Shown here: piece by piece, positions 36,737 through 45,612 of the stretch | Layout: every line of letters starts with the position of its first letter | Numbering within the stretch: the stretch's first letter is position 1 | Translations under genes and position numbers: made by a program | The notes under the pieces: model-generated | What the model saw: only the letters and a program-made list of their open reading frames with translations | Databases searched by the model: none | Told to the model about the DNA's origin: nothing | Origin: Gammaproteobacteria bacterium | GTDB taxonomy: Bacteria; Pseudomonadota; Gammaproteobacteria; UBA6429; Thiohalophilaceae | DNA length: 64,000 nt | NCBI GenBank assembly: GCA_016125505.1 | Contig: WGLP01000003.1 | Span: forward strand, 62,001 to 126,000 | Reading direction: 5' to 3'

Positions 36737-37135
36737 TTATGGCCGCTGACGCGGCTTCGACAGGTACAGCTGGATATCGAAGATAAAACCACCCAGGGCA
36801 CACAGGGCGATCGATTGCAGCAACCAGATGAGACCCAGTTGCAGGAGGATTTCCAGCTGGGCATGTCCGCCCTGCGCCAGTATGACAAAACCGATGGCGA
36901 TCACCAGCGGCAACGGTATCCCGACGAGCATGCCATGAAACCAGCCTCGTTGTCCCGCAACCCAGCCGGCGACATAGCCACTGATCAGGAAGGTTAGTAG
37001 CTGAAGCGACAGTAGCAGACTACCGTGATGTGCCCCCACCACGCTGCCGACGATGATGAACAGGATATACAGGGTAATAAAGGTAGTGATGCCGCGAAGC
37101 ACCGCGCGCGGGACAAATTTTTTCTCGGATGTCAT
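36737..37135 (-). CDS. Small integral membrane protein
   Basis: A 132-residue protein with four predicted membrane helices (LYILFIIVGSVVGAH; LLLSLQLLTFLISGYVAGWVAG; MLVGIPLPLVIAIGFVILAQ; LLQLGLIWLLQSIALCALGGFIF). Basic tails lie at both ends. Family not recognised. Confidence 0.65.
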   Translation of the reverse strand: MTSEKKFVPRAVLRGITTFITLYILFIIVGSVVGAHHGSLLLSLQLLTFLISGYVAGWVAGQRGWFHGMLVGIPLPLVIAIGFVILAQGGHAQLEILLQLGLIWLLQSIALCALGGFIFDIQLYLSKPRQRP

Positions 37136-37246
37136 CTGGTTCGGGATGCGTGGTGTAGTTGAGAGGCCTAATGAACGAATGCTAGCACAGATGAGGATTG
37201 GCCGCAGCCTGGCTACACGCGTTCAATAACACTCTGAATTCTTATA

Positions 37247-37275
37247 CACCCGGACAAGATGATACTTTCCGGGTG
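37247..37275. terminator. Hairpin between convergent/adjacent genes
   Basis: CACCCGGA and TCCGGGTG form a perfect 8-bp stem with a 13-base loop, in the 164-bp gap between the membrane protein and GNAT genes. No U-tract, so termination is only possible. Confidence 0.35.
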
Positions 37276-37299
37276 CAGCTTGGGAATTTGAATCGCTAA

Positions 37300-37788
37300 T
37301 TAATCTCGGGTCAGGCGCTTGCGCATCGCGAGCATTTGCATCCGCTGCCAGCCGTGCCGCTCGTAAAAGGCGAGCGCCGCATGGTTGTGCGTGTCCGCCA
37401 GAAGTTGCACACGGTGCAGGCCACGTTCGTGGGCCCAGCTTTCGAGGCTGTGCAACATCTGTGGCCCGAGACCACGCTGGCGATGTTCAGCCGCAATGAT
37501 GACATCTTCCACCAGCCCCACCTCGCCGCCTTCGGCGGTGGAGATCAGGACCTGCAGTGAACACATGCCGATGACCTTTCCCGCCAGTTCGGCCACCCAG
37601 ACCACGCACGCCGGGCGTGTTGGATTGGCGGCATGCTTGTCTATGAGGAGTTGTAAGGCCCGCGCCTGTTTGTCGCGGTCGGGATGAAAATCGCTTTCGA
37701 GTGTGAACAGGGCCTCCAGCAGATCACAAAGCGCGGGGATATCACGCTGACACGCGGGACGAAAGGACACTGTGTCGAGCTGGGTCAT
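37300..37788 (-). CDS. GNAT-family N-acetyltransferase
   Basis: A 162-residue acetyltransferase with the acetyl-CoA pyrophosphate loop region VEDVIIAAEHRQRGLGPQML (R-x2-G-x-G/A) and the C-terminal LADTHNHAALAFYERHGW. Start at 37788 (ATG) gives the normal family length. Substrate unknown. It marks the edge between mixed genes and nif block B. Confidence 0.88.
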   Translation of the reverse strand: MTQLDTVSFRPACQRDIPALCDLLEALFTLESDFHPDRDKQARALQLLIDKHAANPTRPACVVWVAELAGKVIGMCSLQVLISTAEGGEVGLVEDVIIAAEHRQRGLGPQMLHSLESWAHERGLHRVQLLADTHNHAALAFYERHGWQRMQMLAMRKRLTRD

Positions 37789-37858
37789 GTGCCTACCAAA
37801 CAAATGCCGATGGCACATAGCATCGCGTGTTTTCAGCGCACGGGCAAGCGCCTAGAGT

Positions 37859-37909
37859 TAGAACCTATCTCAAAATGTCACGAGCGCAGTAATTTTGAGA
37901 TAGGTTCTA
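37859..37909. repeat. Perfect 18-bp inverted repeat
   Basis: TAGAACCTATCTCAAAAT (37859-37876) and its exact complement (37892-37909), 15 bases apart, just downstream of the nifENX operon's last stop. The right arm overlaps the last gene's final codons by three bases. It may be a terminator or a miniature element. Confidence 0.75.
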
Positions 37910-38365
37910 GTCTTCCATGATGACGGTATAGGCGCGGCGCAACAGGTCCAGCTCAGCCGGCGGCAGACCTCGGCCTTCGGTGAGGGCAATGAAGCGTCCA
38001 CCAACACGCTCCGCGGCATCGAATGGTGGGTCGATACTGGCAATGCGCGCGAGATAGATCGTCAACGGTCCCCCGGCGACATCCACCTTTTCGCAAAACT
38101 CGTCATCCAGTTCCAGTTGATCCTGCGGTATCGCCAGCCACTGCGCGACATGCCGCAGCAGGGGCGAAGGATGACCTACAACGCTTTCCGCCTCCGCCGG
38201 CCGTGTGATCCCCGCCTCAACTAGCTGCGCCAGTTTCGGCAGGCGTTCGGGCAGGCATACGCCTTCATCCTGTAACAGAAAACACGTGCGCGCACTGGTG
38301 GGCGATTTGTGGTACATGATGACGCGCAGACTCGCAAGGTTAGCATCCAGCGGCTCTGCACTCAT
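37907..38365 (-). CDS. nif-associated conserved protein of unknown function
   Basis: A 152-residue protein (SLRVIMYHKSPTSARTCFLLQDEGVCLPERLPKLAQLVEAG ... VGHPSPLLRHVAQWLAIPQDQLEL). It overlaps the DUF364 gene by four bases (ATGA) and ends the nifE operon. There is no recognisable catalytic motif; two cysteines in CFLLQDEGVC could be redox active. Confidence 0.65.
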   Translation of the reverse strand: MSAEPLDANLASLRVIMYHKSPTSARTCFLLQDEGVCLPERLPKLAQLVEAGITRPAEAESVVGHPSPLLRHVAQWLAIPQDQLELDDEFCEKVDVAGGPLTIYLARIASIDPPFDAAERVGGRFIALTEGRGLPPAELDLLRRAYTVIMED

Positions 38366-39372
38366 GTTTTCGCGCCCTGCAAACAAAACGGCAGCGGATT
38401 ATTGCAGTTGCGATCATCCCATAACAATTTGAAACGGCTGTCGAGCATGGAAAGCTCGTCGTCAATCCTCGCCAGTTCCTGCCAACGCGGATAACGCGCG
38501 TTGAATGAGTTCTGGTCGTACCATTGTTCCATGGACAGCTTGAGCTGTTCGCGCCGGGCGACCAGATCCTCGATGGCAAGTCGATGCCACTGCATTTCGA
38601 CTTCGCGTAGATCCACGACATGATATTCGACACCGGTTTCGAAGATACGCGTGCCGCCACCTTCAGTGACGGTTTGCTTAAGGCGTTCTTCATCGCGCAC
38701 CACCACACCGGCCAGGTAGTCGACACCGAATTCCACCAGTTCGCTGAGCCAGGGCACGGTCGGCCCCATCAAGACCAATTGACTGTCTTTGGCTAACTCC
38801 GCCAGGCGCGGAAAGGTTTTATTGGTGATCGTACTCGCCGTCATAAATACCCACTCGGCCTCGGGCAAGACATACTCACAAGCCTGGTCCGGCAAATCGC
38901 CATGTTGCGGATGACGCTCGAGCACGGTCATGTCGCAGCATTCACGATAACGATCGAGACCGGGATAACGTCCGACGACCGCGACCTTCTTGCCTTTGAG
39001 CTGCGGCAGAAAATGTTCGAACACGCTGAGGTTGGCCGGCACACCATGCGCGGCAATGGGTGTTGCCTGTGCCTGGAGCGGATTGTGATGATTGATGGAG
39101 GAATTGATGGCGGCCATGGCCACCGCCGCCTCGATGGGATGCCACGAACCGATCCACTGCGCAACCTCTATCAGCGATCGCCCGCGCAAACTGCCGGACC
39201 AGGGCAAGGTACGATCCGCCTGCTCCGGTCCCATGGCCAGGCCCGCACCCTCGCTACGACAATACGTCCAGGTCAGTCCCAGAATGGCTTCTTCGATCAC
39301 TGACGTCGTATCAAGATTGTCCAGCAATAGCGGATAAATCTCCTGATAGCGGCTCATAGTCACATGTTTCAT
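38362..39372 (-). CDS. DUF364/DUF4213-type protein, nif-associated
   Basis: A 336-residue protein with an N-terminal DUF4213-like enolase-type region and a central Rossmann-like DUF364 domain (KGKKVAVVGRYPGLDRYRECCDMTVLER, EAEWVFMTASTITNKTFPRLAELAKDSQLVLMGPTVPW). DUF364 proteins are predicted to handle metals or chelates. Location in the nifENX operon suggests a part in metal delivery to FeMo-co, which is inference. The ATG at 39372 has GAGGTGAAG upstream. Confidence 0.8.
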   Translation of the reverse strand: MKHVTMSRYQEIYPLLLDNLDTTSVIEEAILGLTWTYCRSEGAGLAMGPEQADRTLPWSGSLRGRSLIEVAQWIGSWHPIEAAVAMAAINSSINHHNPLQAQATPIAAHGVPANLSVFEHFLPQLKGKKVAVVGRYPGLDRYRECCDMTVLERHPQHGDLPDQACEYVLPEAEWVFMTASTITNKTFPRLAELAKDSQLVLMGPTVPWLSELVEFGVDYLAGVVVRDEERLKQTVTEGGGTRIFETGVEYHVVDLREVEMQWHRLAIEDLVARREQLKLSMEQWYDQNSFNARYPRWQELARIDDELSMLDSRFKLLWDDRNCNNPLPFCLQGAKT

Positions 39373-39411
39373 AGGGACTTCACCTCGCGCATACTATATA
39401 TATAAGTATCC

Positions 39412-39795
39412 TCACACCGCCGGTAGTAGGCGGGCCTCGGTCTTCACCTCACTGCCCTGGCCCCAGGCCGTCACTGCCTCGACGAACCATTTCGGTTTGC
39501 CCGGATGGGGTTTCACCACATCGAATTCCGCAAAGAAGCTGCCGTCGGCATGAAACACTAGCGAACCGAGGCGCTGTCGTTGTCGATCCAGCCATGTCCC
39601 TTCCACACTGTCCTGTTGGCTGAAGGGATCGCGCTTGAGTGCAAATACCAGCGCATCAAAATCGATATCGAGTTGATCGTCGGCGAGGAAACCCAGTTTG
39701 CGGTATTCCGTTTCCATCGCCGCGCACACCTGCTCACCCAGAGGACGCAGCATGGTGACGCGGGCAAGGAGCTGTGCTTCAGGCTGCGTACTCAT
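39412..39795 (-). CDS. nif-associated conserved protein of unknown function
   Basis: A 127-residue protein (LLARVTMLRPLGEQVCAAMETEYRKLGFLADDQLDIDFDALVFALKRDPFSQQDSVEGTWLD...GSFFAEFDVVKPHPGKPKWFVEAVTAWG). The start at 39795 overlaps the TPR gene by 17 bases. The C-terminal half looks like a small beta domain; I do not know the family. Confidence 0.65.
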   Translation of the reverse strand: MSTQPEAQLLARVTMLRPLGEQVCAAMETEYRKLGFLADDQLDIDFDALVFALKRDPFSQQDSVEGTWLDRQRQRLGSLVFHADGSFFAEFDVVKPHPGKPKWFVEAVTAWGQGSEVKTEARLLPAV

Positions 39796-40288
39796 CGCAC
39801 TCCTCTTCCATACGTTCGGCAAGCGCGCGGATCACCGAGCCGCCCACTTGGTCCATGGGATCGAGTTCATCGAGTTTGTTGAGGATGGCCTTGGCCTTTT
39901 CCATGCGCTCAAGTCGCAGATTAATGAAGGCCAGGGCCTTGAGCGTAAACAAGTACGCCCTCTCCGCACCCAAGGGTTCGGACCAGGATGCGGAATTTAT
40001 CTCGAGTTGAGTCCAATCCGGATTGAAGCCAGCCAGCTCTGCTGCGCGAGTCAATGTCTGCAAGGCCGTGGCTTCAGCTTCCGCCAGGCGGAATTTGTAA
40101 AAGTAAAACTTGTATAGGGCGATGCCGACTTCCAGCGCATCCGGTGCCAGTTGCCGCGCCTGCATCAACAAGGATTCCGCTAACGGCGTATCTTCGTAAG
40201 CACGCGTGGCACGTTGCAGTAACAACTTGATGTCCACCGGCAGACCGTGGCCGAAACACAAGTCATCTACTGCGAGGGTCGTTACCAT
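39779..40288 (-). CDS. nif-associated TPR-like protein, second paralogue
   Basis: A 169-residue helical protein with TPR-like units (LLMQARQLAPDALEVGIALYKFYFYKFRLAEAEATALQTL ... LTLKALAFINLRLERMEKAKAILNKLDELDPMDQVGGSVIRAL). Related to 19608-20156 in the nifV operon. The ATG at 40288 starts 3 bp below the [2Fe-2S] ferredoxin stop; a GTG at 40300 would overlap it. Confidence 0.75.
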   Translation of the reverse strand: MVTTLAVDDLCFGHGLPVDIKLLLQRATRAYEDTPLAESLLMQARQLAPDALEVGIALYKFYFYKFRLAEAEATALQTLTRAAELAGFNPDWTQLEINSASWSEPLGAERAYLFTLKALAFINLRLERMEKAKAILNKLDELDPMDQVGGSVIRALAERMEEECDEYAA

Positions 40289-40290
40289 GC

Positions 40291-40617
40291 TCAGCCCCAC
40301 ACCTCTGCCGGTACGCGCAGACGTTCTACCGGCGTGCCGCCGAGCAAGTGCTCATCGAAAATCGCCACGACATCATCCTTGGTCACCACGCCATAAAACA
40401 CACCCTCAGGATAGACCAGGACGTTAGGGCCGTGACCACAGGGGCCGAGACAACCGGTATTAGTGATCGCGATCTTGTCGTAACAGTTGCGTTGTTGCAG
40501 CTGAAACAGGAATTCATCGAAAACATCAGTACAACCATTTTGCTGGCAGGAACCGCGCGGATGCCCCGGAGGCCGACCCTGCATGCAAACAAAGACGTGA
40601 CGTTCTGGTTTGGGCAT
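40291..40617 (-). CDS. Thioredoxin-like [2Fe-2S] ferredoxin
   Basis: A 108-residue thioredoxin-fold ferredoxin with ligands in FVCMQGRPPGHPRGSC and NTGCLGPCGHGPN. It resembles the Azotobacter/Clostridium pasteurianum [2Fe-2S] ferredoxin that is nif-linked and interacts with the MoFe protein. In the nifENX operon between a 4Fe-4S ferredoxin and a TPR-like gene. Confidence 0.9.
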   Translation of the reverse strand: MPKPERHVFVCMQGRPPGHPRGSCQQNGCTDVFDEFLFQLQQRNCYDKIAITNTGCLGPCGHGPNVLVYPEGVFYGVVTKDDVVAIFDEHLLGGTPVERLRVPAEVWG

Positions 40618-40679
40618 AACTTACCTCTTTCTGTTTATATCTCGGCGAGTTAGACCCGCCCTACTTCTTTGCTAATTTC

Positions 40680-40844
40680 GTCATGCCGGAAAACGCGAAG
40701 CGTTTATCCGGCAGCCAGTGCAACCAGAACCAGCAACGCTGGTTCAGGAAGTACTCGATGAATCGCCGCAGGCGATTCTGGAGTGACTTTTTGAATCGAA
40801 AGTCACTGGATTCCGGGTCGCGCAAATAGCGCGCCCGGAATGAC
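40680..40844. repeat. Composite dispersed hairpin repeat with insert
   Basis: Starts GTCATGCCGG, ends CCGGAATGAC. Inner hairpins include AACGCGAAGCGTT, AACCAGCAACGCTGGTT and GGGTCGCGCAAATAGCGCGCCC. Longer than the copies at 41961 and 45848 because of extra sequence between the two units. Confidence 0.7.
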
Positions 40845-40864
40845 ACCAACTTCTTGCAGCACTA

Positions 40865-41167
40865 CTATGCCGCCAAAGGCTCCGGCGAATGCGTATGACA
40901 ATCCTTCGGACACACCTTCGAACATGCCTCGCAACCAATGCAATCCATCGGATCGCTCAGGTTCATGACCATGGCGGTATCATCGGAAAAACCGTCATCA
41001 TCATCGTCCTCGATCTCTTCCTCGCGCTCGATCAACTCAAATACGTTACGCGGGCAGACCTTGAAACAACGGCCACAACCGATGCAACGCTTCTGATCCA
41101 GCGCGGTGACAAACGCAGGCGTCCATTCCCTGCCCCCACGTGTAATGCCAGTAATATTTTCACTCAT
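40865..41167 (-). CDS. fdxB: Ferredoxin III, 2[4Fe-4S], nif-specific
   Basis: A 100-residue ferredoxin with two clusters (RCIGCGRCFKVCPRN and DCIGCEACSKVCPKDC). A long acidic insert (EEEIEDDDDDG) lies between them. Matches the nif-specific ferredoxin III family that follows nifX/DUF269 genes in many diazotrophs. It is a likely electron donor during cofactor assembly or to NifH. Confidence 0.92.
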   Translation of the reverse strand: MSENITGITRGGREWTPAFVTALDQKRCIGCGRCFKVCPRNVFELIEREEEIEDDDDDGFSDDTAMVMNLSDPMDCIGCEACSKVCPKDCHTHSPEPLAA

Positions 41168-41184
41168 GGCTTTGATCTCTCGTA

Positions 41185-41394
41185 TTAACCTGCGGTAGCC
41201 GCATTCAACTTGTCATTGGCATCTTTCCAGGCCTTGCAGGCGTCAAAAGTAGACTGGGCAATGCCGGGGATTTCCTCATAGCCTGCGGGCAGGCGGTCTT
41301 CCACCAGGTCGTGTAACTGCCCCGCCCACTCCGTGGCGATCCGCTTCAACTTCTTGACTTCCTTCTCCAGCGCCTTCAATTCATCTTCGCTCAT
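41185..41394 (-). CDS. CCE_0567-like (DUF683) small helical protein
   Basis: A 69-residue helical protein (SEDELKALEKEVKKLKRIATEWAGQLHDLVEDRLP...), characteristic of the nif-linked CCE_0567/DUF683 family, whose members form helical hairpins that may bind metal. Directly downstream of the nifX-associated DUF269 gene, as usual; ATG at 41394. Confidence 0.88.
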   Translation of the reverse strand: MSEDELKALEKEVKKLKRIATEWAGQLHDLVEDRLPAGYEEIPGIAQSTFDACKAWKDANDKLNAATAG

Positions 41395-41404
41395 GCCATA
41401 CCTC

Positions 41405-41878
41405 CTACAGACCGGCGACTTCCGGATACTTGCCGACAATCTCCAGCGCGACCGACAACAGTTTGTCGGCCTCGTCCTTCATCTTCGACAAGGACTTGAA
41501 ACCAAAGCGATGCACATCACGCAGGGTCTTGTCCAGCACGATGAGTTTGCCGACGGTAATGATGGCACGGCCAAAACCCTCGTGGCTCAGGTTGATCATC
41601 GGTACCGCCATCAGGCCGCACTCCTTCTCGATCAGCGAGGAGATCGCGTTATAAAAGGCCTTCACGCGCGACATGGTGACTTCATCGGGGTCACCTACCA
41701 CCGGGATCTCGGCCTTGCGTTCCTTGGTCAGCACAAACGGCTCTAGGACCTTGGCATCGGTCCAGCCATCGTAGGTGCCGTAGGTATCGATGGCGCGCAT
41801 CTGCTTGGACATCTCCAGGATGAAATCCGTGCTATAGATGTCTTCGTTCTCGACAATTACTTCTGCTGCTTCACTCAT
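41405..41878 (-). CDS. NifX-associated protein (DUF269)
   Basis: A 157-residue DUF269 protein (DFILEMSKQMRAIDTYGTYDGWTDAKVLEPFVLTKERKAEIPVVGDPD ... VHRFGFKSLSKMKDEADKLL). Found next to nifX in most Mo-nitrogenase clusters; function in FeMo-co traffic is suspected. A 187-bp gap with a dispersed repeat separates it from nifX. Confidence 0.92.
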   Translation of the reverse strand: MSEAAEVIVENEDIYSTDFILEMSKQMRAIDTYGTYDGWTDAKVLEPFVLTKERKAEIPVVGDPDEVTMSRVKAFYNAISSLIEKECGLMAVPMINLSHEGFGRAIITVGKLIVLDKTLRDVHRFGFKSLSKMKDEADKLLSVALEIVGKYPEVAGL

Positions 41879-41960
41879 TGGTGTACTCCTATAATAATTT
41901 CACAAATTCTGGTTAAGTCATTTCCCATCAGTTTTACATATGACTGCAAAGTCATGTGGC

Positions 41961-42060
41961 GTCATACCGGAAAACGCAAAGCGTTTATCCGGTATCCAGA
42001 GACTTGAGTCCTGGCCAGCCACTGGATTCCGGATAAAGACTTCGTCTTTTCCGGAATGAC
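41961..42060. repeat. Composite dispersed hairpin repeat
   Basis: A full two-unit copy: GTCATACCGG-hairpin-CCGGTATCCAG, then CACTGGATTCCGG-hairpin-CCGGAATGAC. Ends are inverted repeats of each other. Inserted between nifX and the DUF269 gene inside the operon. Confidence 0.75.
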
Positions 42061-42065
42061 AGCAA

Positions 42066-42542
42066 TCATTCACTCCAGCCTTCCGCCTCCATATCATCGA
42101 ACCGATTCATATCCGGTCCTTTGACCCGCTCAATCGCCTTGGCCACCCAACTCGACGGCCCCTGACGCATTTCATCCTGCAGGGATTCGATAAGGTCACT
42201 GATCTCGGCGTTTTCACTCACTTTCATCGGCTGGATGCCGCGCGCCAGCAATTGCTGAACTGCCGATGAGCCTGCGGCCTGGCAATACACCGCGGCACAA
42301 CCGTTCAACATGTCGAGCTTGGCCGCCAGCTTGTCTTCATTGCCATCCTGCGCCAGCTTGCCGAACTCCGCCGCTTCCAGGAGTACCGCACGTTCCGGAT
42401 CGACGTGGTACATGGCAAAGCTTTGCGCCGAACCAAAATGCTGATTCACGGTTTTCATATTGGTCGTGGCAAAGGCGACTTTCAGACCAATCAATTCGTC
42501 ACCTTCCGGGGCCACGACCCGCATGCGCCGTTCGAGTGTCAT
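42066..42542 (-). CDS. nifX: NifX, FeMo-co precursor carrier
   Basis: A 158-residue NifX ([42 protein letters not shown]...). It binds NifB-co and VK-cluster during FeMo-co assembly; the NQHFGSA loop is the conserved cluster-binding region, also present in NifY and the NifB C-terminus here. Start overlaps nifN by four bases. Confidence 0.93.
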   Translation of the reverse strand: MTLERRMRVVAPEGDELIGLKVAFATTNMKTVNQHFGSAQSFAMYHVDPERAVLLEAAEFGKLAQDGNEDKLAAKLDMLNGCAAVYCQAAGSSAVQQLLARGIQPMKVSENAEISDLIESLQDEMRQGPSSWVAKAIERVKGPDMNRFDDMEAEGWSE

Positions 42543-43921
42543 GCCACTGCCTCCCGCGCATCGATCTTCTGCGCCAGTGTTGAGTGATAGGGATGGATCT
42601 CATGGGTATTGTGTTCGAGCAGGATGTTTGCCAGATCAAACAGCGCCTGACGGCTGCTGCGATAACCGATCCAGCTGCGTTGATAGCCACCCAGCAAATC
42701 GTATTGCGGGAAGCCTGCGCGCAGGATAGGAATGTTCAAACGCATGGCAGAATCCACTGCATGGGAATTGCCAATCAGAATTTCCGCCTTGCGTTCGCGC
42801 GCAGTCTTTTCCAGGTCCTCGAGATCACCGATCTTCACGTCCTGACACGGGATCTGTTTCAAACAATCACTGCGCGCCGGCACAACCGCAGCGACGACCT
42901 CTGCGCCCATGCTGGTAACAAACGAACTCATGGCGAGTAACAAATCGCTGTCGCCGGCGATAGCAAAGCGGGCCTGCCCCAGCATAAAGTGCGTATCGAG
43001 CATGCAATCCTGTAATTGCGCACGTTGACGCGCCAGTGATTCCGGTACCGGTGCACCACTGATTTCATGCAGGCACATCACAAAGACGTCCATGGCCTCC
43101 AGCCCCATCAGGTGATCGAAGGTGTGGAGAGGTACGCCCGTGCGTTCCTGTAACAACTCGCCGGCCTTGAACAGCGACGGACCGATAGCCAGCGTGGCGA
43201 TGCTGTCACCCAGGATATCGAACTCCGATACCGGTGTTCCGCCAATGGTGACCGGACTGAAATCCTGATCGGTAAGGTGGCCGTCGAGTGAATCGGAGAC
43301 ATCCGGTATCAGGATTGGACGCAGGCCGAAACTACCGATGATCTCGCGCAGGGTTTCCAGGTCTCCCGGCGTCAACGAGGCATTGACCAGGACATTCACC
43401 TGATGCCGACGTTGTCCCGGTTTGGTCCCGGCCTCATCGGCGGACGGTACCAACACATCGATCATGGCGTGCACCGCCGCGGCGTAACCGGACTCCAGGC
43501 AACCGGTAAAGTCCGGTGTATTCACCGGCACGACTTTGACCTCGGCATACTCCGGATAGGTATCACGGAATTTCTTCACCGAGCCGCGCAGATCACAACC
43601 CTGCGTTTCCGCGAGGCCGGTCGACGGCAAACCGATCAGTGCCGGCTTGGATTTTTCACAAATCGTTTTCAGACCTTCCACGATATTGCCATCGGCACCC
43701 ATGACACTACTGACCTGGTCCATCGCCGTGGTTTGCAAGGGAATCGGTTCGCGAAAGTGACGTACAAAAAAGACTTTGCCGAAGGCGGTACAACCTTGCG
43801 AGCCATGCAGCATCGGAATCGAACGATTGATACCGAGAAAGGCCAGCGCTGCACCGATAGGTGAACTCGCCTTCAGCGGGCTGACGGAAAGCGCCTTATT
43901 GCGTTTGATCATCTCCGCCAT
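42539..43921 (-). CDS. nifN: NifN, FeMo-co scaffold beta subunit
   Basis: A 460-residue NifN, paralogous to NifK ([68 protein letters not shown]). With NifE it forms the NifEN scaffold where NifB-co is matured. The conserved Cys in HGSQGC is retained. Start at 43921, two bases after nifE. Confidence 0.95.
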   Translation of the reverse strand: MAEMIKRNKALSVSPLKASSPIGAALAFLGINRSIPMLHGSQGCTAFGKVFFVRHFREPIPLQTTAMDQVSSVMGADGNIVEGLKTICEKSKPALIGLPSTGLAETQGCDLRGSVKKFRDTYPEYAEVKVVPVNTPDFTGCLESGYAAAVHAMIDVLVPSADEAGTKPGQRRHQVNVLVNASLTPGDLETLREIIGSFGLRPILIPDVSDSLDGHLTDQDFSPVTIGGTPVSEFDILGDSIATLAIGPSLFKAGELLQERTGVPLHTFDHLMGLEAMDVFVMCLHEISGAPVPESLARQRAQLQDCMLDTHFMLGQARFAIAGDSDLLLAMSSFVTSMGAEVVAAVVPARSDCLKQIPCQDVKIGDLEDLEKTARERKAEILIGNSHAVDSAMRLNIPILRAGFPQYDLLGGYQRSWIGYRSSRQALFDLANILLEHNTHEIHPYHSTLAQKIDAREAVA

Positions 43922-43923
43922 GA

Positions 43924-45345
43924 TTAACCTGCCTTGCTCATGTTTGCAGTTAAGGCTTCGCCGACAATGGAGCTTGCCCACGGTGCCGGTTTGCGTACCT
44001 GTTGCCAGACCGGGCTCTCCATGGTGAGTGCCAGTTGGCGGACCAGCTCCAACATACCCTGATAACCGGCGTAACCGAATTCGCGTTCCTGGTTGATATC
44101 GAGGAACGGGATCTTGGCCTTCAGCGCGGTATACATGTTGCGACCGCCGGCGATCAGAATGTCGGCCTTGTATTCACGCACGATATCGAGCAAGGCACGC
44201 GGACTGCCGTCTTCGATCATCTTGGTGTTTTCACCCATGAGTTCACGAATACGCGCCTTGTCTTCTTCCGTAGATTTCTTGGTCCCCGTCGCCACCACCA
44301 CCATGCCAAGGTCCTGCAAGGCGGAGATCACCGACCAGGACTTCACACCGCCGGTGTAAAGCAATACGCGCTTACCCGCGAGGCGTTCACGCCACGGCGC
44401 CAGCTCCGTGCGAATACGCGCCTCTTCGCGTTCGATCAAGGCTTCGGTGCGCGCGGTAAGATCAGGATCATTGATTAATCTCGCGATATCACGCAGCGCA
44501 TGCGAGGTATCGGTAATGCCGTAGAAGCTGCCCTCGAACCAGGGAATCTGGTATTGCGTTTCCATCTTGCGCGCGACATTGATCAACGCCTTGGAACACA
44601 CCATCATGTTGACTTCCGCGCGATGCATGGTCTGCACTTCGCGAAACCGCGCATCGCCGGAGAGCGTGCACAACACGCGCACGCCCAACTCATCCAGCAG
44701 GGGCAGCACGTGCCAGAATTCACCGGCGATGTTGTATTCGCCCACGAGGTTGATGTCGTGCACCTTGAACGGCAGTTGTCTGGCAGCGTCCGGTAGCGGA
44801 TCCGGTTCGCGGGTGCCGACGACATATTTCACCATCGCCTCACCGGCGATGCGATTGCCTAAATTCTTGGTGCCATAAAAACCGGCGGCATCCACCGGCA
44901 CCACCGGCACACTCCAGCGTTCCTCGGCGGCACGACAGACGGCTTCGATGTCATCGCCGATCAGTGCGGGTACGCAGGTGTTGTAAATGAAAACGGCGGG
45001 TGGTCGATAATCTTCGATAGCCTGTTTGATGGCATGGAACAGGCGTTTTTCCGCGCGGCCCATCACCACGTCCTGTTCGGTCAGGTCAGTGGTCATCCCG
45101 ATGCGGTACAAGGCGGGACCGGAAGAACGGGTGCCGCGGTTATCCCAGGAGCTGCCGGCACAGGCGATGGGGCCGTGCACGATATGCGCGACATCCGCAA
45201 TCGGCAGCAAGGCAATCTGGGCACCGTCAAAGGCGCAACCGCCGGCGGTGGAACCGGGCTTGGGTTTGGCGCAACCTGACTTGGATTTCTTGTTGTGCTC
45301 GCACGCCGGTTCATCCAACAATTCCGCGATGTCTTTGGCCTTCAT
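43924..45345 (-). CDS. nifE: NifE, FeMo-co scaffold alpha subunit
   Basis: A 473-residue NifE, paralogous to NifD. The signature [38 protein letters not shown] and the central [15 protein letters not shown] region carry the conserved cysteines for the P-cluster-like site. First gene of the nifENX operon, preceded by a sigma54 promoter and two NifA sites. Confidence 0.95.
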   Translation of the reverse strand: MKAKDIAELLDEPACEHNKKSKSGCAKPKPGSTAGGCAFDGAQIALLPIADVAHIVHGPIACAGSSWDNRGTRSSGPALYRIGMTTDLTEQDVVMGRAEKRLFHAIKQAIEDYRPPAVFIYNTCVPALIGDDIEAVCRAAEERWSVPVVPVDAAGFYGTKNLGNRIAGEAMVKYVVGTREPDPLPDAARQLPFKVHDINLVGEYNIAGEFWHVLPLLDELGVRVLCTLSGDARFREVQTMHRAEVNMMVCSKALINVARKMETQYQIPWFEGSFYGITDTSHALRDIARLINDPDLTARTEALIEREEARIRTELAPWRERLAGKRVLLYTGGVKSWSVISALQDLGMVVVATGTKKSTEEDKARIRELMGENTKMIEDGSPRALLDIVREYKADILIAGGRNMYTALKAKIPFLDINQEREFGYAGYQGMLELVRQLALTMESPVWQQVRKPAPWASSIVGEALTANMSKAG

Positions 45346-45379
45346 CGTTCCTCCCACAGGCTAGCCTTACAGGCTGTTC

Positions 45380-45395
45380 TGCAACGGACATGCCA
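45380..45395 (-). promoter_or_regulatory. sigma54 promoter of nifENX operon
   Basis: Minus-strand TGGCATGTCCGTTGCA, a near-perfect -24/-12 element; transcription should begin near 45368, 23 bp before nifE. Confidence 0.85.
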
Positions 45396-45438
45396 GTTGA
45401 TATGTCGTTGTGTTGTAACGATTTCCTGCTAAAAACAT

Positions 45439-45454
45439 TGTCGTAAATACGACA
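45439..45454. promoter_or_regulatory. NifA upstream activator site, nifE proximal
   Basis: TGTCGTAAATACGACA, exact TGT-N10-ACA and near palindrome, about 71-86 bp upstream of the nifE start. Confidence 0.75.
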
Positions 45455-45471
45455 ACGCGCGCACTGTGGCG

Positions 45472-45487
45472 TGTGATCAAACAAACA
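45472..45487. promoter_or_regulatory. NifA upstream activator site, nifE distal
   Basis: Exact TGT-N10-ACA. It is centred between the two divergent sigma54 promoters and could serve both. Confidence 0.7.
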
Positions 45488-45558
45488 ATGTACGCAGCCA
45501 TGCGTAGCGAACCGTGGTTTATCCTTGATTTGCGGCCAGATTTGTTCCTGCTTGGCAG

Positions 45559-45574
45559 TGGCACGATAGCTGCA
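45559..45574 (+). promoter_or_regulatory. sigma54 promoter of the 45613 gene
   Basis: Plus-strand TGGCACGATAGCTGCA, with TGGCACG exact and CTGC at -12 as in the nifH promoter. It points at the small gene at 45613 and shares the NifA sites with nifE. Confidence 0.75.
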
Positions 45575-45612
45575 CCTGTAAACGACCTCAGCCAAGCCTA
45601 GTGCGGGAGACC

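Noticed and set aside
37859-37909. Insertion sequence at the 18-bp inverted repeat
   Set aside because: The arms enclose 15 bases and no transposase frame is near, so a complete IS is excluded.
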